From assembly GCF_000775615.1 (NCBI RefSeq), contig NZ_AVPG01000002.1, positions 62,001 through 126,000 on the forward strand: a DNA stretch of 64,000 nucleotides, written 5' to 3'. Position 1 is the stretch's first letter, and each line of letters starts with the position of its first letter. The notes under the pieces were generated by a model. It had not been told where the DNA came from, did no database searches, and was given only the letters and a program-made list of their open reading frames with translations. This document shows, piece after piece, positions 55,138-64,000 of the stretch. The position numbers and the translations under genes were made by a program. Origin of the DNA: Pontibacillus litoralis JSM 072002. Lineage in GTDB: Bacteria > Bacillota > Bacilli > Bacillales > BH030062.

Positions 55138-55166
55138 AAAATACAAAATCAAACGTGTTCTGTCAA
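55138..55166 (-). promoter_or_regulatory. candidate promoter of ylxM-ffh
   Basis: Minus strand TTGACA (55161-55166), 17-base spacer, TATTTT (55138-55143). The -35 is perfect and the -10 matches four of six bases. Confidence 0.5.
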
Positions 55167-55191
55167 GTCCTCTACTTTGTTAACTATAGGA

Positions 55192-56265
55192 TTATTGTTC
55201 AGTTTCTTCTAGCATATTTGCAAACAAGCCATATACGAAGGCATGTGCGTCAAAAGATTGCAAGTCAGTCACTTTCTCACCTAGCCCGACGAATTTAACA
55301 GGAATATCCATTTCATTGCGGATTGCCATGACGATACCACCTTTAGCCGTACCATCTAACTTCGTTAACACAATACCGGAGACATCCGTACTTTGAGAAA
55401 ATGTCTTGGCTTGACTTAAAGCATTTTGACCTGTTGTCGCATCAAGCACAAGTAACGTTTCATGAGGTGCTCCTGGTACTTCCCTTTCAATAATCCGCTT
55501 TACTTTAGCAAGTTCATTCATTAAATTTACTTTATTTTGTAATCGACCTGCAGTATCACATAGCAATACGTCCGCACCTTTTGACTTCGCAGACTGAATA
55601 GCGTCGTAAATAACAGCAGCTGGATCACTACCTTCACTATGCTTAATTACTGAAGCATTTACTCGCTCTCCCCATACTTCTAATTGATCAATTGCCCCAG
55701 CACGGAACGTATCACCAGCAGCTAAGACAACATTCTTTCCTTGATCCTTTAATCGTTTAGCAAGCTTACCAATAGTGGTCGTCTTTCCGACACCGTTTAC
55801 CCCAACAATTAAAATAACGGATAAACCTTCTTCCGCTAATTGGAGCTCCTCCATTTCTTCTGTATCGTCGCCATAATAAATCTCAACAAGTTTCTCAGAA
55901 ATAACTTCTTTCATTTCTGAACTATCTTTTATGTTACGACGCTTCACTTCCATTTTCAGTTCGTCTATTAATTCCATTACCGTATTGACTCCAACATCTG
56001 CTGTAATTAGAATTTCTTCAAGTTCTTCAAAAAAATCCTCATCAACCGTTCGATATTGAGCAACTAAATCATTCAGCTTCTCTGCAAAAGAGTCACGGGT
56101 TTTTGAAAGACCTGAAATAAATTTATCAGCGATACTTTCTCGTTCTTTTGCTTGATCTTGCTCTACCTCTGCATCAGACACTTCATCATTCGTCTCTACT
56201 GTCATTACTTGTTCTTTTTCTTCTTTTTTCGTTATCTTTTCTTTTAGTTTTTTTAAAAAGCTCAT
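55192..56265 (-). CDS. ftsY: signal recognition particle receptor FtsY
   Basis: Membrane-associated SRP receptor GTPase. A short acidic/basic N-terminal A region (about 1-60) leads into the NG domain with G1 GVNGVGKTTTIGKLA (about 155), DTAGRLQNKVNLMNEL and TKLDGTAKGGIVMA. The frame has an ATG at 56271, but MSFLKKLKEKITKK from 56265 is the family start, giving 357 residues. It follows smc by 19 bases. Confidence 0.97.
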   Translation of the reverse strand: MSFLKKLKEKITKKEEKEQVMTVETNDEVSDAEVEQDQAKERESIADKFISGLSKTRDSFAEKLNDLVAQYRTVDEDFFEELEEILITADVGVNTVMELIDELKMEVKRRNIKDSSEMKEVISEKLVEIYYGDDTEEMEELQLAEEGLSVILIVGVNGVGKTTTIGKLAKRLKDQGKNVVLAAGDTFRAGAIDQLEVWGERVNASVIKHSEGSDPAAVIYDAIQSAKSKGADVLLCDTAGRLQNKVNLMNELAKVKRIIEREVPGAPHETLLVLDATTGQNALSQAKTFSQSTDVSGIVLTKLDGTAKGGIVMAIRNEMDIPVKFVGLGEKVTDLQSFDAHAFVYGLFANMLEETEQ

Positions 56266-56284
56266 TATCATTCATCCTGCCTTT

Positions 56285-59200
56285 CTATTTGTTTCCTTGA
56301 ACAAGGTCTTTCGTTTCTTCTAATCGAACGGATACTAATTTAGACACGCCTGACTCCTGCATCGTTACACCGTAAAGCACATCCGCTTCTTCCATCGTAC
56401 CTTTGCGGTGCGTAATCACAATAAACTGTGTATGCTCACTAAATGCTTTTAAGTACTGAGCAAAACGATTTACGTTCGCTTCGTCTAAAGCAGCTTCTAC
56501 TTCATCTAGTATACAAAACGGTACTGGGCGAACTTTCAAAATAGCAAACAGTAGCGCAATAGCAGTTAGCGCTCGTTCTCCTCCTGACAACAACCCTAAA
56601 TGTTGCAATTTCTTACCAGGTGGTTGAGCAACGATATCGATTCCGGTTTCTAAGATGTTATCCGGATCTGTTAGGCGAAGGTCCGCTTTTCCGCCACCAA
56701 ACAATTCTCGGAATACTACTGTAAACTTTTCTTTTATTTGGGAAAAAGTATGTTCAAAGCGACGCTCCATCTCTTCATCCATTTCTGCTATCACGTTGTA
56801 CAATGTAGATTTCGCATCTAATAAATCATTCTGCTGTTCGGTTAAGAAAGTATAACGTTCTGAAATACGTTCATATTCATCAATCGCTCCAATATTAACA
56901 GTTCCTAACTCTTCAATCCCTCGTTTAATTAGCTTTACTTTCGTTTTAGTAGCTTCTATATCTTCCACAGGCGAATACGTGGCTTTGGCTTTTTCAAACG
57001 TAAGCATATACTCTGTACGTAAACGCTCTAAACGGTTCTCTAACTCCACATCTAAACGGTTTGCCTTTACTTCTTTATCCTGAATATCTTGAACGAGGGA
57101 TTTATGATTTCGTTTTGTTTCTTTTACATTACGTTCTGCATCTTCAACAAATTGGAATCTTTCCTGTCGTTCGGCTCTTCGCAATTGAATCAATTCGTTG
57201 TTGCTTGCTTTCTGTTTACGCTTCTCTTCAATCTTGTTATCAATCTCTTGCTTTGTTTCTCCACTTTCTATCATTTGGTTGAATTGTTCTAGCTGCTGAT
57301 TCTGTTTAGAATACGCACCCTTCAACTCTTGTAACTGTTTTTGTAAAGAAATTGTTTTATCTACTTGATTTTCTACTTTAGTTTGTTGTTCAGCTAACAT
57401 TACGTGAAGCTGGTGAAGATCTTGTTGCAACTGTGCTTTACTTTCTTTTTGCGTATTCTGCAAAGCAGTCGCTTGATCAATTTGTTGCTGAATCGATTGC
57501 AACTTCTGTTCAATTTGTAGCAATTCCTCATATAAAGCTTCACTACGCGCTTTAAGTGATTGCTCATCAGAAGCAAATTGAGCTTTATCCTGATCATACA
57601 AATGGAGATGATCGTTTAAATTTTGCATTTTTAATTCAAGCTCTCTTAACTTACTCTTCGCTTGTTGCTCTTCTTCTTTGCACACATCAAGCTGCTTACG
57701 CAATTCCTTGTATTGATTTTCTGTTGAAGCGACTTGCTCTTTTCGTTGTTGCACTTCTGATTCAAATTGGCGAGCACGTTCCTCATAATGATATAGCCTG
57801 TCTTCCAATTCTTTCAGCTCTTTATCTCTCGTAAATAACGATTGATTGCTTTTCTTTTGGGCCCCACCTGTCATCGATCCACCTGGATTCACCACATCAC
57901 CATCTAATGTCACAATGCGATATTTTCTCCCCGTAGCGGCCGCTATATCGTTTGCATCTTTCAACGTTTTCGAGATAAGAACATGTCCTAATAAATGCTT
58001 AATGACGTGATCATACTTTTTGTTATAGCGAATTAACTCTGCTGCTACACCAACGAAGCCTTGATGACTTCTAACGGCGGATAGTCGTTCATTTGGTACG
58101 TACCGTGATTGAATAGTCGACAATGGCAAAAACGTAGCACGCCCTTTGTTGTGCTTTTTCAACCATTTTATCGCTTCCCGAGCATGTTGCTCACTTTGCA
58201 CAACAATATGTTGCGCTTGTGCGCCTAACGTCGTTTCTAGCGCCATCATATACTCATTCGGAATATCGATTAATTCAGCTACTGCACCTTCAATCCCTGT
58301 TAATTGCTGATTTTGACGTGCTTTTAATACTTCTTTTACTCCTTGATAAAATCCTGCAAAGTCTTCTTTCATCTCGTCTAGCATTTCTTTTTTTGAGCGA
58401 ATCTTTTCAATATGTTGATAGCCTTTATACAACTTAGACTGATTTTCTTCATATTGCCCTTGAAGTTGCTCAAGTTTTACTTGTAACTCCTCCAATTTCT
58501 GTTTTAAATGCTCGCTTTTAGCTGTAATAGCTTCCACATCACTATGCGCTGCCTTTTTTTGCTCTTGAAGCGCTTGTCGTTCTTGGAGCATCCCTTTAAA
58601 CTTATCTTCTAAACGAGTGTTTTTCATACCAGTTTGATCGAGTTGCTGCTGAATCGATTTGCGTTCATTTCGTTTAGCAGCTTGTTCATTTAAATATTCA
58701 ATATAATCGCTCTTTAACTCTTCAATGACTTCTTCCTGATTTTCACTTAATTGAGCGAGCTTTTGCTTTACTTGCTGTTGCTTTGCTTTCGTTTCATCTC
58801 GTTTCTGTTCAAACTCAGTTTGTTTCTCCATTTCCTGCTGATACGTATCTTCTAATTGCTTCATCCGTTCTTCTAATGTAGCTACATCCTCGAGCAGTTT
58901 GCCACGATTTTCAGTAAAGTGCTTCTGTCTTTCGGAAAAAAGCTCTTTTTTACCTTCTAAGTTCTCTAATTCTTGCGTAACGATTAATAGAGATTCTTGT
59001 AATTGCTCAATCGATTCATCTAAATCATGAATACGACTTCTCTCTTCTTCTATGGTAGCTTCCTCTTGCTTCATCGAGCTACTCACTTTACTTTCTGAGT
59101 CCTTCTGCTGCGCTATTATCGCTAAAAGGTTCTCCCACTGCTCATGCAAAGTTTCAATTTCGGATGCGAGCAACGACACTTCGTATTGCTCTAACTCTTC

Positions 59201-59857
59201 TTTTTTTTCCAAATAGTCTTTGGCGATAGCCGATTGTTCTTTCAAAGGTTCTAACTGATTGTCTATTTCATACACGATATCTTCTACACGATTTAAATTC
59301 TCTTGTGTTTCGGCTAGCTTGTACTCCGCTTTTTTCTTACGTTGTTTATACTTTAACACGCCAGCGGCTTCTTCAAAAATCGTACGGCGATCTTCTGCCT
59401 TAGAACTTAAGATTTCTTCCACTTTTCCTTGAGAAATAATAGAGAATGCTTCTCTTCCAAGGCCTGAATCCATAAATAATTCCACTATATCCTTTAAGCG
59501 ACAAGCTTGTTTATTAATATAAAATTCACTCTCACCAGAACGATACACTCGACGAGTAATCGATACTTCTTGATAGTCAAGGGGAAGCGTTTCATCTTCG
59601 TTATTTAATACTAATGTTACTTCCGCGAAGTTTAATCCATTGCGCGTTTCGCTACCAGAGAATATAACATCCTCCATCTTTGCCCCTCTTAGCGATTTTG
59701 CAGATTGCTCTCCTAATACCCAGCGAACTGCATCTGTAATATTACTTTTTCCACTTCCATTTGGTCCAACCACCGCTGTTACCCCCGGAACGAAATCAAC
59801 GGTAACTCGGTCGGCAAACGACTTAAATCCAACTGTATCTAAACGTTTGAGGAACAT
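56285..59857 (-). CDS. smc: chromosome condensation protein SMC
   Basis: ABC-type ATPase of the SMC-ScpAB condensin. Walker A GPNGSGKSNITDAV is at residues 32-45. Long coiled coils (about 170-500 and 670-1000) flank the hinge (about 515-635, ending DGDVVNPGGSMTGG). The C-terminal head has the signature LLSGGERALTAIALLFA and Walker B CILDEVEAALDEANV. It is 1190 residues long, close to B. subtilis. GGAGG is 8 bases before the ATG at 59857. In B. subtilis rnc directly precedes it; here a plus-strand gene intervenes. Confidence 0.99.
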   Translation of the reverse strand: MFLKRLDTVGFKSFADRVTVDFVPGVTAVVGPNGSGKSNITDAVRWVLGEQSAKSLRGAKMEDVIFSGSETRNGLNFAEVTLVLNNEDETLPLDYQEVSITRRVYRSGESEFYINKQACRLKDIVELFMDSGLGREAFSIISQGKVEEILSSKAEDRRTIFEEAAGVLKYKQRKKKAEYKLAETQENLNRVEDIVYEIDNQLEPLKEQSAIAKDYLEKKEELEQYEVSLLASEIETLHEQWENLLAIIAQQKDSESKVSSSMKQEEATIEEERSRIHDLDESIEQLQESLLIVTQELENLEGKKELFSERQKHFTENRGKLLEDVATLEERMKQLEDTYQQEMEKQTEFEQKRDETKAKQQQVKQKLAQLSENQEEVIEELKSDYIEYLNEQAAKRNERKSIQQQLDQTGMKNTRLEDKFKGMLQERQALQEQKKAAHSDVEAITAKSEHLKQKLEELQVKLEQLQGQYEENQSKLYKGYQHIEKIRSKKEMLDEMKEDFAGFYQGVKEVLKARQNQQLTGIEGAVAELIDIPNEYMMALETTLGAQAQHIVVQSEQHAREAIKWLKKHNKGRATFLPLSTIQSRYVPNERLSAVRSHQGFVGVAAELIRYNKKYDHVIKHLLGHVLISKTLKDANDIAAATGRKYRIVTLDGDVVNPGGSMTGGAQKKSNQSLFTRDKELKELEDRLYHYEERARQFESEVQQRKEQVASTENQYKELRKQLDVCKEEEQQAKSKLRELELKMQNLNDHLHLYDQDKAQFASDEQSLKARSEALYEELLQIEQKLQSIQQQIDQATALQNTQKESKAQLQQDLHQLHVMLAEQQTKVENQVDKTISLQKQLQELKGAYSKQNQQLEQFNQMIESGETKQEIDNKIEEKRKQKASNNELIQLRRAERQERFQFVEDAERNVKETKRNHKSLVQDIQDKEVKANRLDVELENRLERLRTEYMLTFEKAKATYSPVEDIEATKTKVKLIKRGIEELGTVNIGAIDEYERISERYTFLTEQQNDLLDAKSTLYNVIAEMDEEMERRFEHTFSQIKEKFTVVFRELFGGGKADLRLTDPDNILETGIDIVAQPPGKKLQHLGLLSGGERALTAIALLFAILKVRPVPFCILDEVEAALDEANVNRFAQYLKAFSEHTQFIVITHRKGTMEEADVLYGVTMQESGVSKLVSVRLEETKDLVQGNK

Positions 59858-59928
59858 GTCATTTTCCTCCTATGTATTGATTCTTTTTTCATTTTTTCTA
59901 AGATGTTGTTTTCAATTTCAACCTATTT

Positions 59929-59937
59929 ATTTTATCA
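59929..59937 (-). promoter_or_regulatory. possible extended -10 promoter of smc
   Basis: Minus strand TGA-TAAAAT about 70 bases before the smc ATG. No convincing -35 is seen. Because rnc is cut off by a strong terminator and an opposing gene, smc needs a promoter in this gap. Confidence 0.35.
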
Positions 59938-59996
59938 TAAACAAGAAGGTCATAGAAGATAACGATTGATAATTGGCTACTTTAAGGAGGACTATG

Positions 59997-60221
59997 ATGA
60001 ATCTATCTGAAGCTACAAATGAAAACCTGCACTATATCATCCAACAATTGGCGGAACAGTTACAAGTCGTAAACCGAGGGTTAATGGACCCAGAGGATTA
60101 CGATTTGCAACATTACGATCTGTTAAAAGAAATATATGATATAGTGCAAATGAAGCAACAATTAAGTGTATCAGAAATTCAAACTATTGTAGGAGAACTA
60201 GGTAAGATTCGTAAAGCCTAA
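59997..60221 (+). CDS. DUF1128 family protein
   Basis: The only plus-strand gene in the window; 74 residues. It is helical and charged, with LHYIIQQLAEQLQVVNRGLMDPEDYD (about 10-35), YDLLKEIYDIVQMKQQLSVSEIQTIVGELG, which fits the DUF1128 family (YfkK in B. subtilis, encoded elsewhere). AGGAGG lies 6 bases before the second of two ATGs (59994, 59997). A near-perfect terminator follows the stop by one base. Function unknown. Its insertion between rnc and smc breaks an otherwise unidirectional cluster. Confidence 0.9.
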   Translation: MNLSEATNENLHYIIQQLAEQLQVVNRGLMDPEDYDLQHYDLLKEIYDIVQMKQQLSVSEIQTIVGELGKIRKA

Positions 60222-60222
60222 T

Positions 60223-60266
60223 AAAAGAACGCTGCCGGATGCACATATATCCGGCAGCGTTCTTTT
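60223..60266. terminator. bidirectional Rho-independent terminator between DUF1128 gene and rnc
   Basis: AAAAGAACGCTGCCGGAT and its exact complement form an 18-bp stem with an 8-base loop. Both strands end in four U after a GC-rich stem. It serves the convergent genes DUF1128 (plus) and rnc (minus) and overlaps the rnc stop codon by two bases. Confidence 0.93.
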
Positions 60267-60954
60267 ACACTTCTACGTCAAAAAGTTGCAAAGCTTCTTT
60301 AGCAGCATGTTGTTCCGCTTCTTTCTTCGTACGACCAATACCAATCCCAAATCGTTCCCCTTGAACCGTAACATGGGCAACAAATTCTCGATTATGCGCA
60401 GGCCCTCTTTCTTCGACAATATTATAATCAATTAAGCCATTTCTCTCACGTTGTACTACTTCTTGAAGTTGACTCTTATAATCCATCGCATGCGAAAAAG
60501 CACCTTTTTTAATTTTAGGATACACAAAAGTTTGTAGAAACGAAATAACAGCGTCAAATCCTTGATCTAAGTAAAGAGCACCGATAAAAGCTTCAAAAAC
60601 ATCCGCTAATAACGCAGGGCGAGTTCGACCACCAGTCATTTCTTCACCTTTACCTAAATAAATTAAATCACTGAAATGAAGGTCATTCGCAAATCGAACA
60701 AGGGAAGGCTCACACACAATAGATGCGCGAAATTTCGTTAATTCCCCTTCTGCCATTTCAGGATATTTACGAAATAAATATTGTGATATGGCTAATTCTA
60801 AAACTGCGTCTCCTAAAAACTCTAATCTTTCGTTGTCTTCATAATCTTTGGAACGATGCTCATTCACATAGGATGAATGGGTAAAAGCTTGTTCTAATAA
60901 TGATTGCTGTTGAAATGTTACCCCAATCTGCTGTTGAAATGTTTGAAAATCCAC
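60265..60954 (-). CDS. rnc: ribonuclease III
   Basis: Double-strand-specific endoribonuclease for rRNA and small RNA maturation. The catalytic signature is [20 protein letters not shown] (about 43-62), with downstream acidic residues in [17 protein letters not shown] (about 117-133). The double-strand RNA-binding domain is from about 155 ([11 protein letters not shown] to [13 protein letters not shown]). The start is GTG at 60954 with AGGTGG 8 bases away; the nearby ATG is out of frame. It is 229 residues long. Confidence 0.97.
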   Translation of the reverse strand: MDFQTFQQQIGVTFQQQSLLEQAFTHSSYVNEHRSKDYEDNERLEFLGDAVLELAISQYLFRKYPEMAEGELTKFRASIVCEPSLVRFANDLHFSDLIYLGKGEEMTGGRTRPALLADVFEAFIGALYLDQGFDAVISFLQTFVYPKIKKGAFSHAMDYKSQLQEVVQRERNGLIDYNIVEERGPAHNREFVAHVTVQGERFGIGIGRTKKEAEQHAAKEALQLFDVEV

Positions 60955-61006
60955 TGTTCATGCCACCTATCCTATTAATTCCACATAATACAGACAATCG
61001 AATACA

Positions 61007-61034
61007 GAGAAAGTCCCGCTACCTATGCGAGACT
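61007..61034 (-). terminator. terminator after acpP
   Basis: Minus-strand stem AGTCTCGC / GCGGGACT (8 bp, one G-U), followed by TTCTC. It lies 10 bases after the acpP stop. The U tract is short, so read-through to rnc is possible. Confidence 0.6.
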
Positions 61035-61043
61035 CTTCATCCT

Positions 61044-61277
61044 TTATGATTTGCTGTTTATGTAATTCACAGCATCGCCTACTGTAGAAATCTTCTCTGC
61101 ATCTTCATCAGAAATTTCCATGTCGAACTCATCTTCAAGTTCCATTACAAGCTCAACAACATCTAAAGAATCTGCTTCAAGATCCTCTTTGAAAGAAGCT
61201 TCCATCGTCACTTTAGATGCATCAACATCTAGACGCTCTGCTACAATACCTTTTACTCGCTCTAATACGTCTGCCAT
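61044..61277 (-). CDS. acpP: acyl carrier protein
   Basis: Carries acyl chains on a phosphopantetheine arm in fatty-acid synthesis. The attachment serine is S37 in [19 protein letters not shown]. The 77 residues are highly acidic. GGGAGG lies 8 bases before the ATG. It has hairpins on both sides, so its level can be set separately from fabG and rnc. Confidence 0.98.
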   Translation of the reverse strand: MADVLERVKGIVAERLDVDASKVTMEASFKEDLEADSLDVVELVMELEDEFDMEISDEDAEKISTVGDAVNYINSKS

Positions 61278-61317
61278 CGTTTCTCACCTCCCTTCAGTAA
61301 TTATAGAAGATATATAC

Positions 61318-61345
61318 GAAAAAAACTAGCTAATCAAGTTTTTTC
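61318..61345 (-). terminator. weak hairpin between fabG and acpP
   Basis: Minus-strand AAAAAACT / AGTTTTTTT with a nine-base loop. It is A/U-only apart from one pair, so it may be a partial terminator at most. Confidence 0.35.
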
Positions 61346-61361
61346 ATATCAAGTAATGTGG

Positions 61362-62102
61362 TTACATAACCATTCCACCATCAACATGAATCGTTTGCCC
61401 CGTCATATAATTGGCATCATCTGAAGCTAAGAAACGGACTACTCTTGCTATGTCCTCTCCTTTTCCTAGACGGGATAACGGTATCATCGAAAGCATGTTC
61501 TCTCGCTGCTCATCTGAAAGCTGATCTGTCATATCTGTTTCAATAAACCCTGGTGCAACAGCATTGACTAATATATTGCGAGAGCTTAATTCCTTCGCAG
61601 ATGTCTTCGTTAATCCGATTACACCAGCTTTTGCTGCAACGTAGTTCGCTTGACCAGGGTTACCACTAACTCCAACAATCGAAGCAATGTTGATAATTTT
61701 ACCGCCTTTTTGCTTCATCATTGGTCTAGTTGCGGCCTTTGTTGTTAGAAATACTCCTTTTAAATTCGTATCTATAACTTGGTCAAACTCGTCTTCCTTC
61801 ATACGCATAAGTAAATTATCTCTTGTAATACCAGCGTTATTGACTAATATATCAATACGACCAAAATGTTCTGTAACTTGTTTTATCATACCTTTTACTT
61901 CTTCTTCTATGGATACATTCGCTTGTATTTTGATCGCTTCAGATCCTGCTGCAATGATTTCCTCCACTACTGCTTGAGCCTTTTGTTCACTCCCTGCATA
62001 GTTGACAGCTACTTTAGCGCCGTTTTTCGCTAATTCCAATGCGATAGCACGCCCAATACCACGTGAAGCCCCTGTTACTAATGCCACTTTGCCTTCTAGC
62101 AT
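61362..62102 (-). CDS. fabG: 3-oxoacyl-ACP reductase
   Basis: NADPH-dependent short-chain dehydrogenase that reduces 3-ketoacyl-ACP. It has the cofactor motif [16 protein letters not shown] (about 9-24), [14 protein letters not shown], catalytic Ser in [10 protein letters not shown] and YxxxK in [16 protein letters not shown]. Two ATGs are adjacent; the second (62102) gives the family start [11 protein letters not shown] and 8-base spacing to AAGGAGG. It is 246 residues long. It directly follows fabD. Confidence 0.97.
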   Translation of the reverse strand: MLEGKVALVTGASRGIGRAIALELAKNGAKVAVNYAGSEQKAQAVVEEIIAAGSEAIKIQANVSIEEEVKGMIKQVTEHFGRIDILVNNAGITRDNLLMRMKEDEFDQVIDTNLKGVFLTTKAATRPMMKQKGGKIINIASIVGVSGNPGQANYVAAKAGVIGLTKTSAKELSSRNILVNAVAPGFIETDMTDQLSDEQRENMLSMIPLSRLGKGEDIARVVRFLASDDANYMTGQTIHVDGGMVM

Positions 62103-62105
62103 CAT

Positions 62106-63047
62106 TTAGTCCTCCTTATACCAATCCATAAATGTTTGTAAACTTTCAGGATCTTGAATGGCAAATGTCTTCATTCGGCGGTTTACTTTGCGAACTAAAC
62201 CACTTAACACTTTGCCATTCCCTACTTCGACGATTGCATCTAAATCTTGTTCCATCATACGCTGTAATATTTCCTCAAACCGCACTGGAGAATAAAGCTG
62301 TTCAATTAAAAGATTAGGGATAACCGCTTTTTCTTGAACAGGTTCAGCTGTCACATTTGCATATACCGGTACTTCAGCATCATGAAACGTTACTTGTTCT
62401 AAAGCCACTTGAAACTCTCTACTCGCAGGTTTCATTAAACTAGAGTGGAACGGGCCACTAACATTTAATGCAATTGCGCGTTTAGCACCTTTTTCTTTTA
62501 ACTGTACACATGCCTGCTCAACACCCATTTTGGTACCTGAAATCACAATTTGCCCAGGACAGTTGAAGTTCGCTACTTCTACAACTTCCCCTTGTTTCGT
62601 TATGCTTTCTGTAACCTCTTGGATAGACTTTGCATCTAATCCCAATATGGCAGCCATTGCACCTTGACCAGTAGGAACAGCTTGCTCCATTAAACGTCCT
62701 CGAGTTTGGACAAGTTTAAGAGCATCATCCATTGATAATGCGCCTGCAGCAACTAGAGCACTATATTCTCCCAGGCTATGGCCAGCTACCATACTCGGAT
62801 TCACACCATGCTCCTTTAACTGTCTAACAAGTAAAGAACTAACAAGCAATAAAGCAGGCTGGGCATGTTCTGTTTTTGTCAGCGTCGCTTCTGGTCCTTC
62901 AAATATAAATGAAGAAAGAGGTGTGTTCAATAGTGTGTCGGCTTGTTGAAACGCCGCTTGTACGTCATTTGAGTAATCGTAAAGTGCTTTCCCCATCCCA
63001 ACTGCCTGCGAGCCTTGCCCTGGAAAAATAAATGCTACTTTTTTCAT
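62106..63047 (-). CDS. fabD: malonyl CoA-ACP transacylase
   Basis: Loads malonyl groups on ACP. It has the N-terminal FIFPGQGSQAVGMGKALY, the nucleophile Ser in VAGHSLGEYSALVAAG (about 90), and catalytic His in NVSGPFHSSLMKPA (about 200). It is 313 residues long. Its ATG shares one base with the plsX stop (TAATG), so the genes are translated together. Confidence 0.98.
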   Translation of the reverse strand: MKKVAFIFPGQGSQAVGMGKALYDYSNDVQAAFQQADTLLNTPLSSFIFEGPEATLTKTEHAQPALLLVSSLLVRQLKEHGVNPSMVAGHSLGEYSALVAAGALSMDDALKLVQTRGRLMEQAVPTGQGAMAAILGLDAKSIQEVTESITKQGEVVEVANFNCPGQIVISGTKMGVEQACVQLKEKGAKRAIALNVSGPFHSSLMKPASREFQVALEQVTFHDAEVPVYANVTAEPVQEKAVIPNLLIEQLYSPVRFEEILQRMMEQDLDAIVEVGNGKVLSGLVRKVNRRMKTFAIQDPESLQTFMDWYKED

Positions 63048-64000
63048 TAAGCGTCTCCTTCCTTTTGTCTCAATTGCTGAACTGTATGTTCTATTGTTTC
63101 ATTTACGTTATGATCTACCATATACATAGCTTGCTTAATAGCGCTATAAACTGCCCTACTATTCGACGATCCATGCGCTTTTATGACAGGAGCAGCTAAA
63201 CCGAACAATGCCGCGCCGCCATATTCAGAGTAATCAAGCTTATTCTTTAAGCCGCGAAGCTCCGATTTCATCATCCCTGCCGCCAATTTACTTTTCCAAT
63301 TAGACATAAATACTTCTTTCATCATAGAAAACATAGATAATGCAGTACCTTCGACCGTTTTTAAGGCGACGTTACCGGTAAAACCATCCGTTACAACAAC
63401 ATCTGCCACACCATTTAGTAAATCTCTAGATTCAACATTACCGATAAAATGAATCGGTGCATCTTGTAATAAATCATACGCTTTCTTACTTAAATCGTTT
63501 CCTTTTCCTTCTTCGGTTCCGACATTAAGCAGTCCCACTTTAGGCTTATCCATCCCTCTTACATTTTGTGTATAAATAGAACCCATGATGGCGTATTGCA
63601 ATAAGTGTTGCGGCTTCGCATCGACATTGGCACCAACATCTAATAACAAAAACCCTTGTCCATCGACAGTTGGTAAAGTCGGACTTAAAGCAGGTCGATC
63701 AATACCACTTATACGTCCGACGACAAACAATCCTGCACTCATGAGCGCCCCTGTATTCCCAGCGGAGATACAAGCATCAGCCCGCCCTTCTTTCACTTCT
63801 TTAGCCATTAGCACCATTGAGGCGTTCTTTTTTCGACGTACTGCACGTACCGGCTCGTCTTCAGAAGTAATCACTTCATCTGTATGTAACACGTGGATTC
63901 TTGAACCGTCTTGAGGTAAAAGTGGATTGATTTGCTTCTCATCACCAATTAATGTAACTTCTAATTGATTATTGCCTTGAATCGCTTCAAGCGCACCTTC
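63047..64000 (-). CDS. plsX: phosphate acyltransferase PlsX (5' end beyond window)
   Basis: Makes acyl-phosphate from acyl-ACP for phosphatidic acid synthesis with PlsY. 317 codons are visible; by comparison with the family about 20 N-terminal residues lie beyond the right edge. It has [69 protein letters not shown] and [13 protein letters not shown]. An in-frame GTG at 63892 is internal, because the frame continues with family-like sequence ([12 protein letters not shown]) to the edge. It heads plsX-fabD-fabG-acpP. Confidence 0.97.
   Translation of the reverse strand, partial: EGALEAIQGNNQLEVTLIGDEKQINPLLPQDGSRIHVLHTDEVITSEDEPVRAVRRKKNASMVLMAKEVKEGRADACISAGNTGALMSAGLFVVGRISGIDRPALSPTLPTVDGQGFLLLDVGANVDAKPQHLLQYAIMGSIYTQNVRGMDKPKVGLLNVGTEEGKGNDLSKKAYDLLQDAPIHFIGNVESRDLLNGVADVVVTDGFTGNVALKTVEGTALSMFSMMKEVFMSNWKSKLAAGMMKSELRGLKNKLDYSEYGGAALFGLAAPVIKAHGSSNSRAVYSAIKQAMYMVDHNVNETIEHTVQQLRQKEGDA

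Noticed and set aside
61301-61306. TATAAT upstream of acpP on the minus strand
   Set aside because: The start point would fall on the acpP Shine-Dalgarno and no -35 at 16-18 bases is visible.
1-64000. CRISPR arrays, insertion sequences, prophage, tRNA or rRNA genes, toxin or defence islands
   Set aside because: Looked for direct repeats, transposase or integrase motifs other than XerC, and tRNA-like clusters; none seen. Gene density and order are those of a conserved core region.

Overview
The window is one contiguous stretch of chromosome from a low-G+C Gram-positive bacterium of the Bacillaceae. Gene content and order follow the Bacillus subtilis plsX-to-rasP region almost gene for gene. 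Several proteins (short FlgE hook, SwrB, SwrD, CodY, CheC/CheD, FliY) are typical of motile Bacillales. Genus cannot be fixed from the sequence; the extra flagellar genes and diverged small proteins would fit one of the salt-tolerant genera around Virgibacillus, Oceanobacillus or Pontibacillus (inference). All genes but one lie on the minus strand, so the text follows transcription from high to low coordinates.

64000-52 kb: phospholipid and fatty-acid genes (plsX, fabD, fabG, acpP), RNase III, then smc-ftsY and ylxM-ffh-rpsP-khpA-ylqD-rimM-trmD, which serve chromosome compaction, signal recognition, the ribosome and tRNA. The only plus-strand gene, a DUF1128 protein, sits between rnc and smc. 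51-42.5 kb: rplS with its own structured leader, lepB, rbgA, rnhB, the flagella-like pair ylqG/flhB2, sucCD, dprA and topA. 40-36 kb: xerC-hslV-hslU-codY, with a consensus promoter in a gene-free gap where B. subtilis has trmFO.

36-6.8 kb: a complete fla/che operon. It encodes rod (flgB, flgC, fliE), MS ring and switch (fliF, fliG, fliM, fliY), ATPase and export gate (fliH, fliI, fliJ, fliO-R, flhB, flhA), hook assembly (fliK, flgD, flgE), motor power (swrD, fliL), placement (flhF, flhG), chemotaxis (cheY, B, A, W, C, D), SigD and SwrB. Three genes not in the B. subtilis operon lie at its end: a 104-residue membrane protein before sigD, and a FapA-family protein plus a 101-residue protein after it. 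6.8-0 kb: rpsB-tsf-pyrH-frr and uppS-cdsA-dxr-rseP.

I found no phage, insertion sequence, CRISPR, toxin or secondary-metabolite locus, and no convincing undescribed multi-gene system. The most unusual signals are RNA-level: a swrD start codon whose only Shine-Dalgarno lies 55 bases away across a hairpin that would bring it to 9 bases; mutually exclusive hairpins before flgE; an inverted repeat in the fla/che leader; and a dyad at the start site of the xerC-codY promoter.
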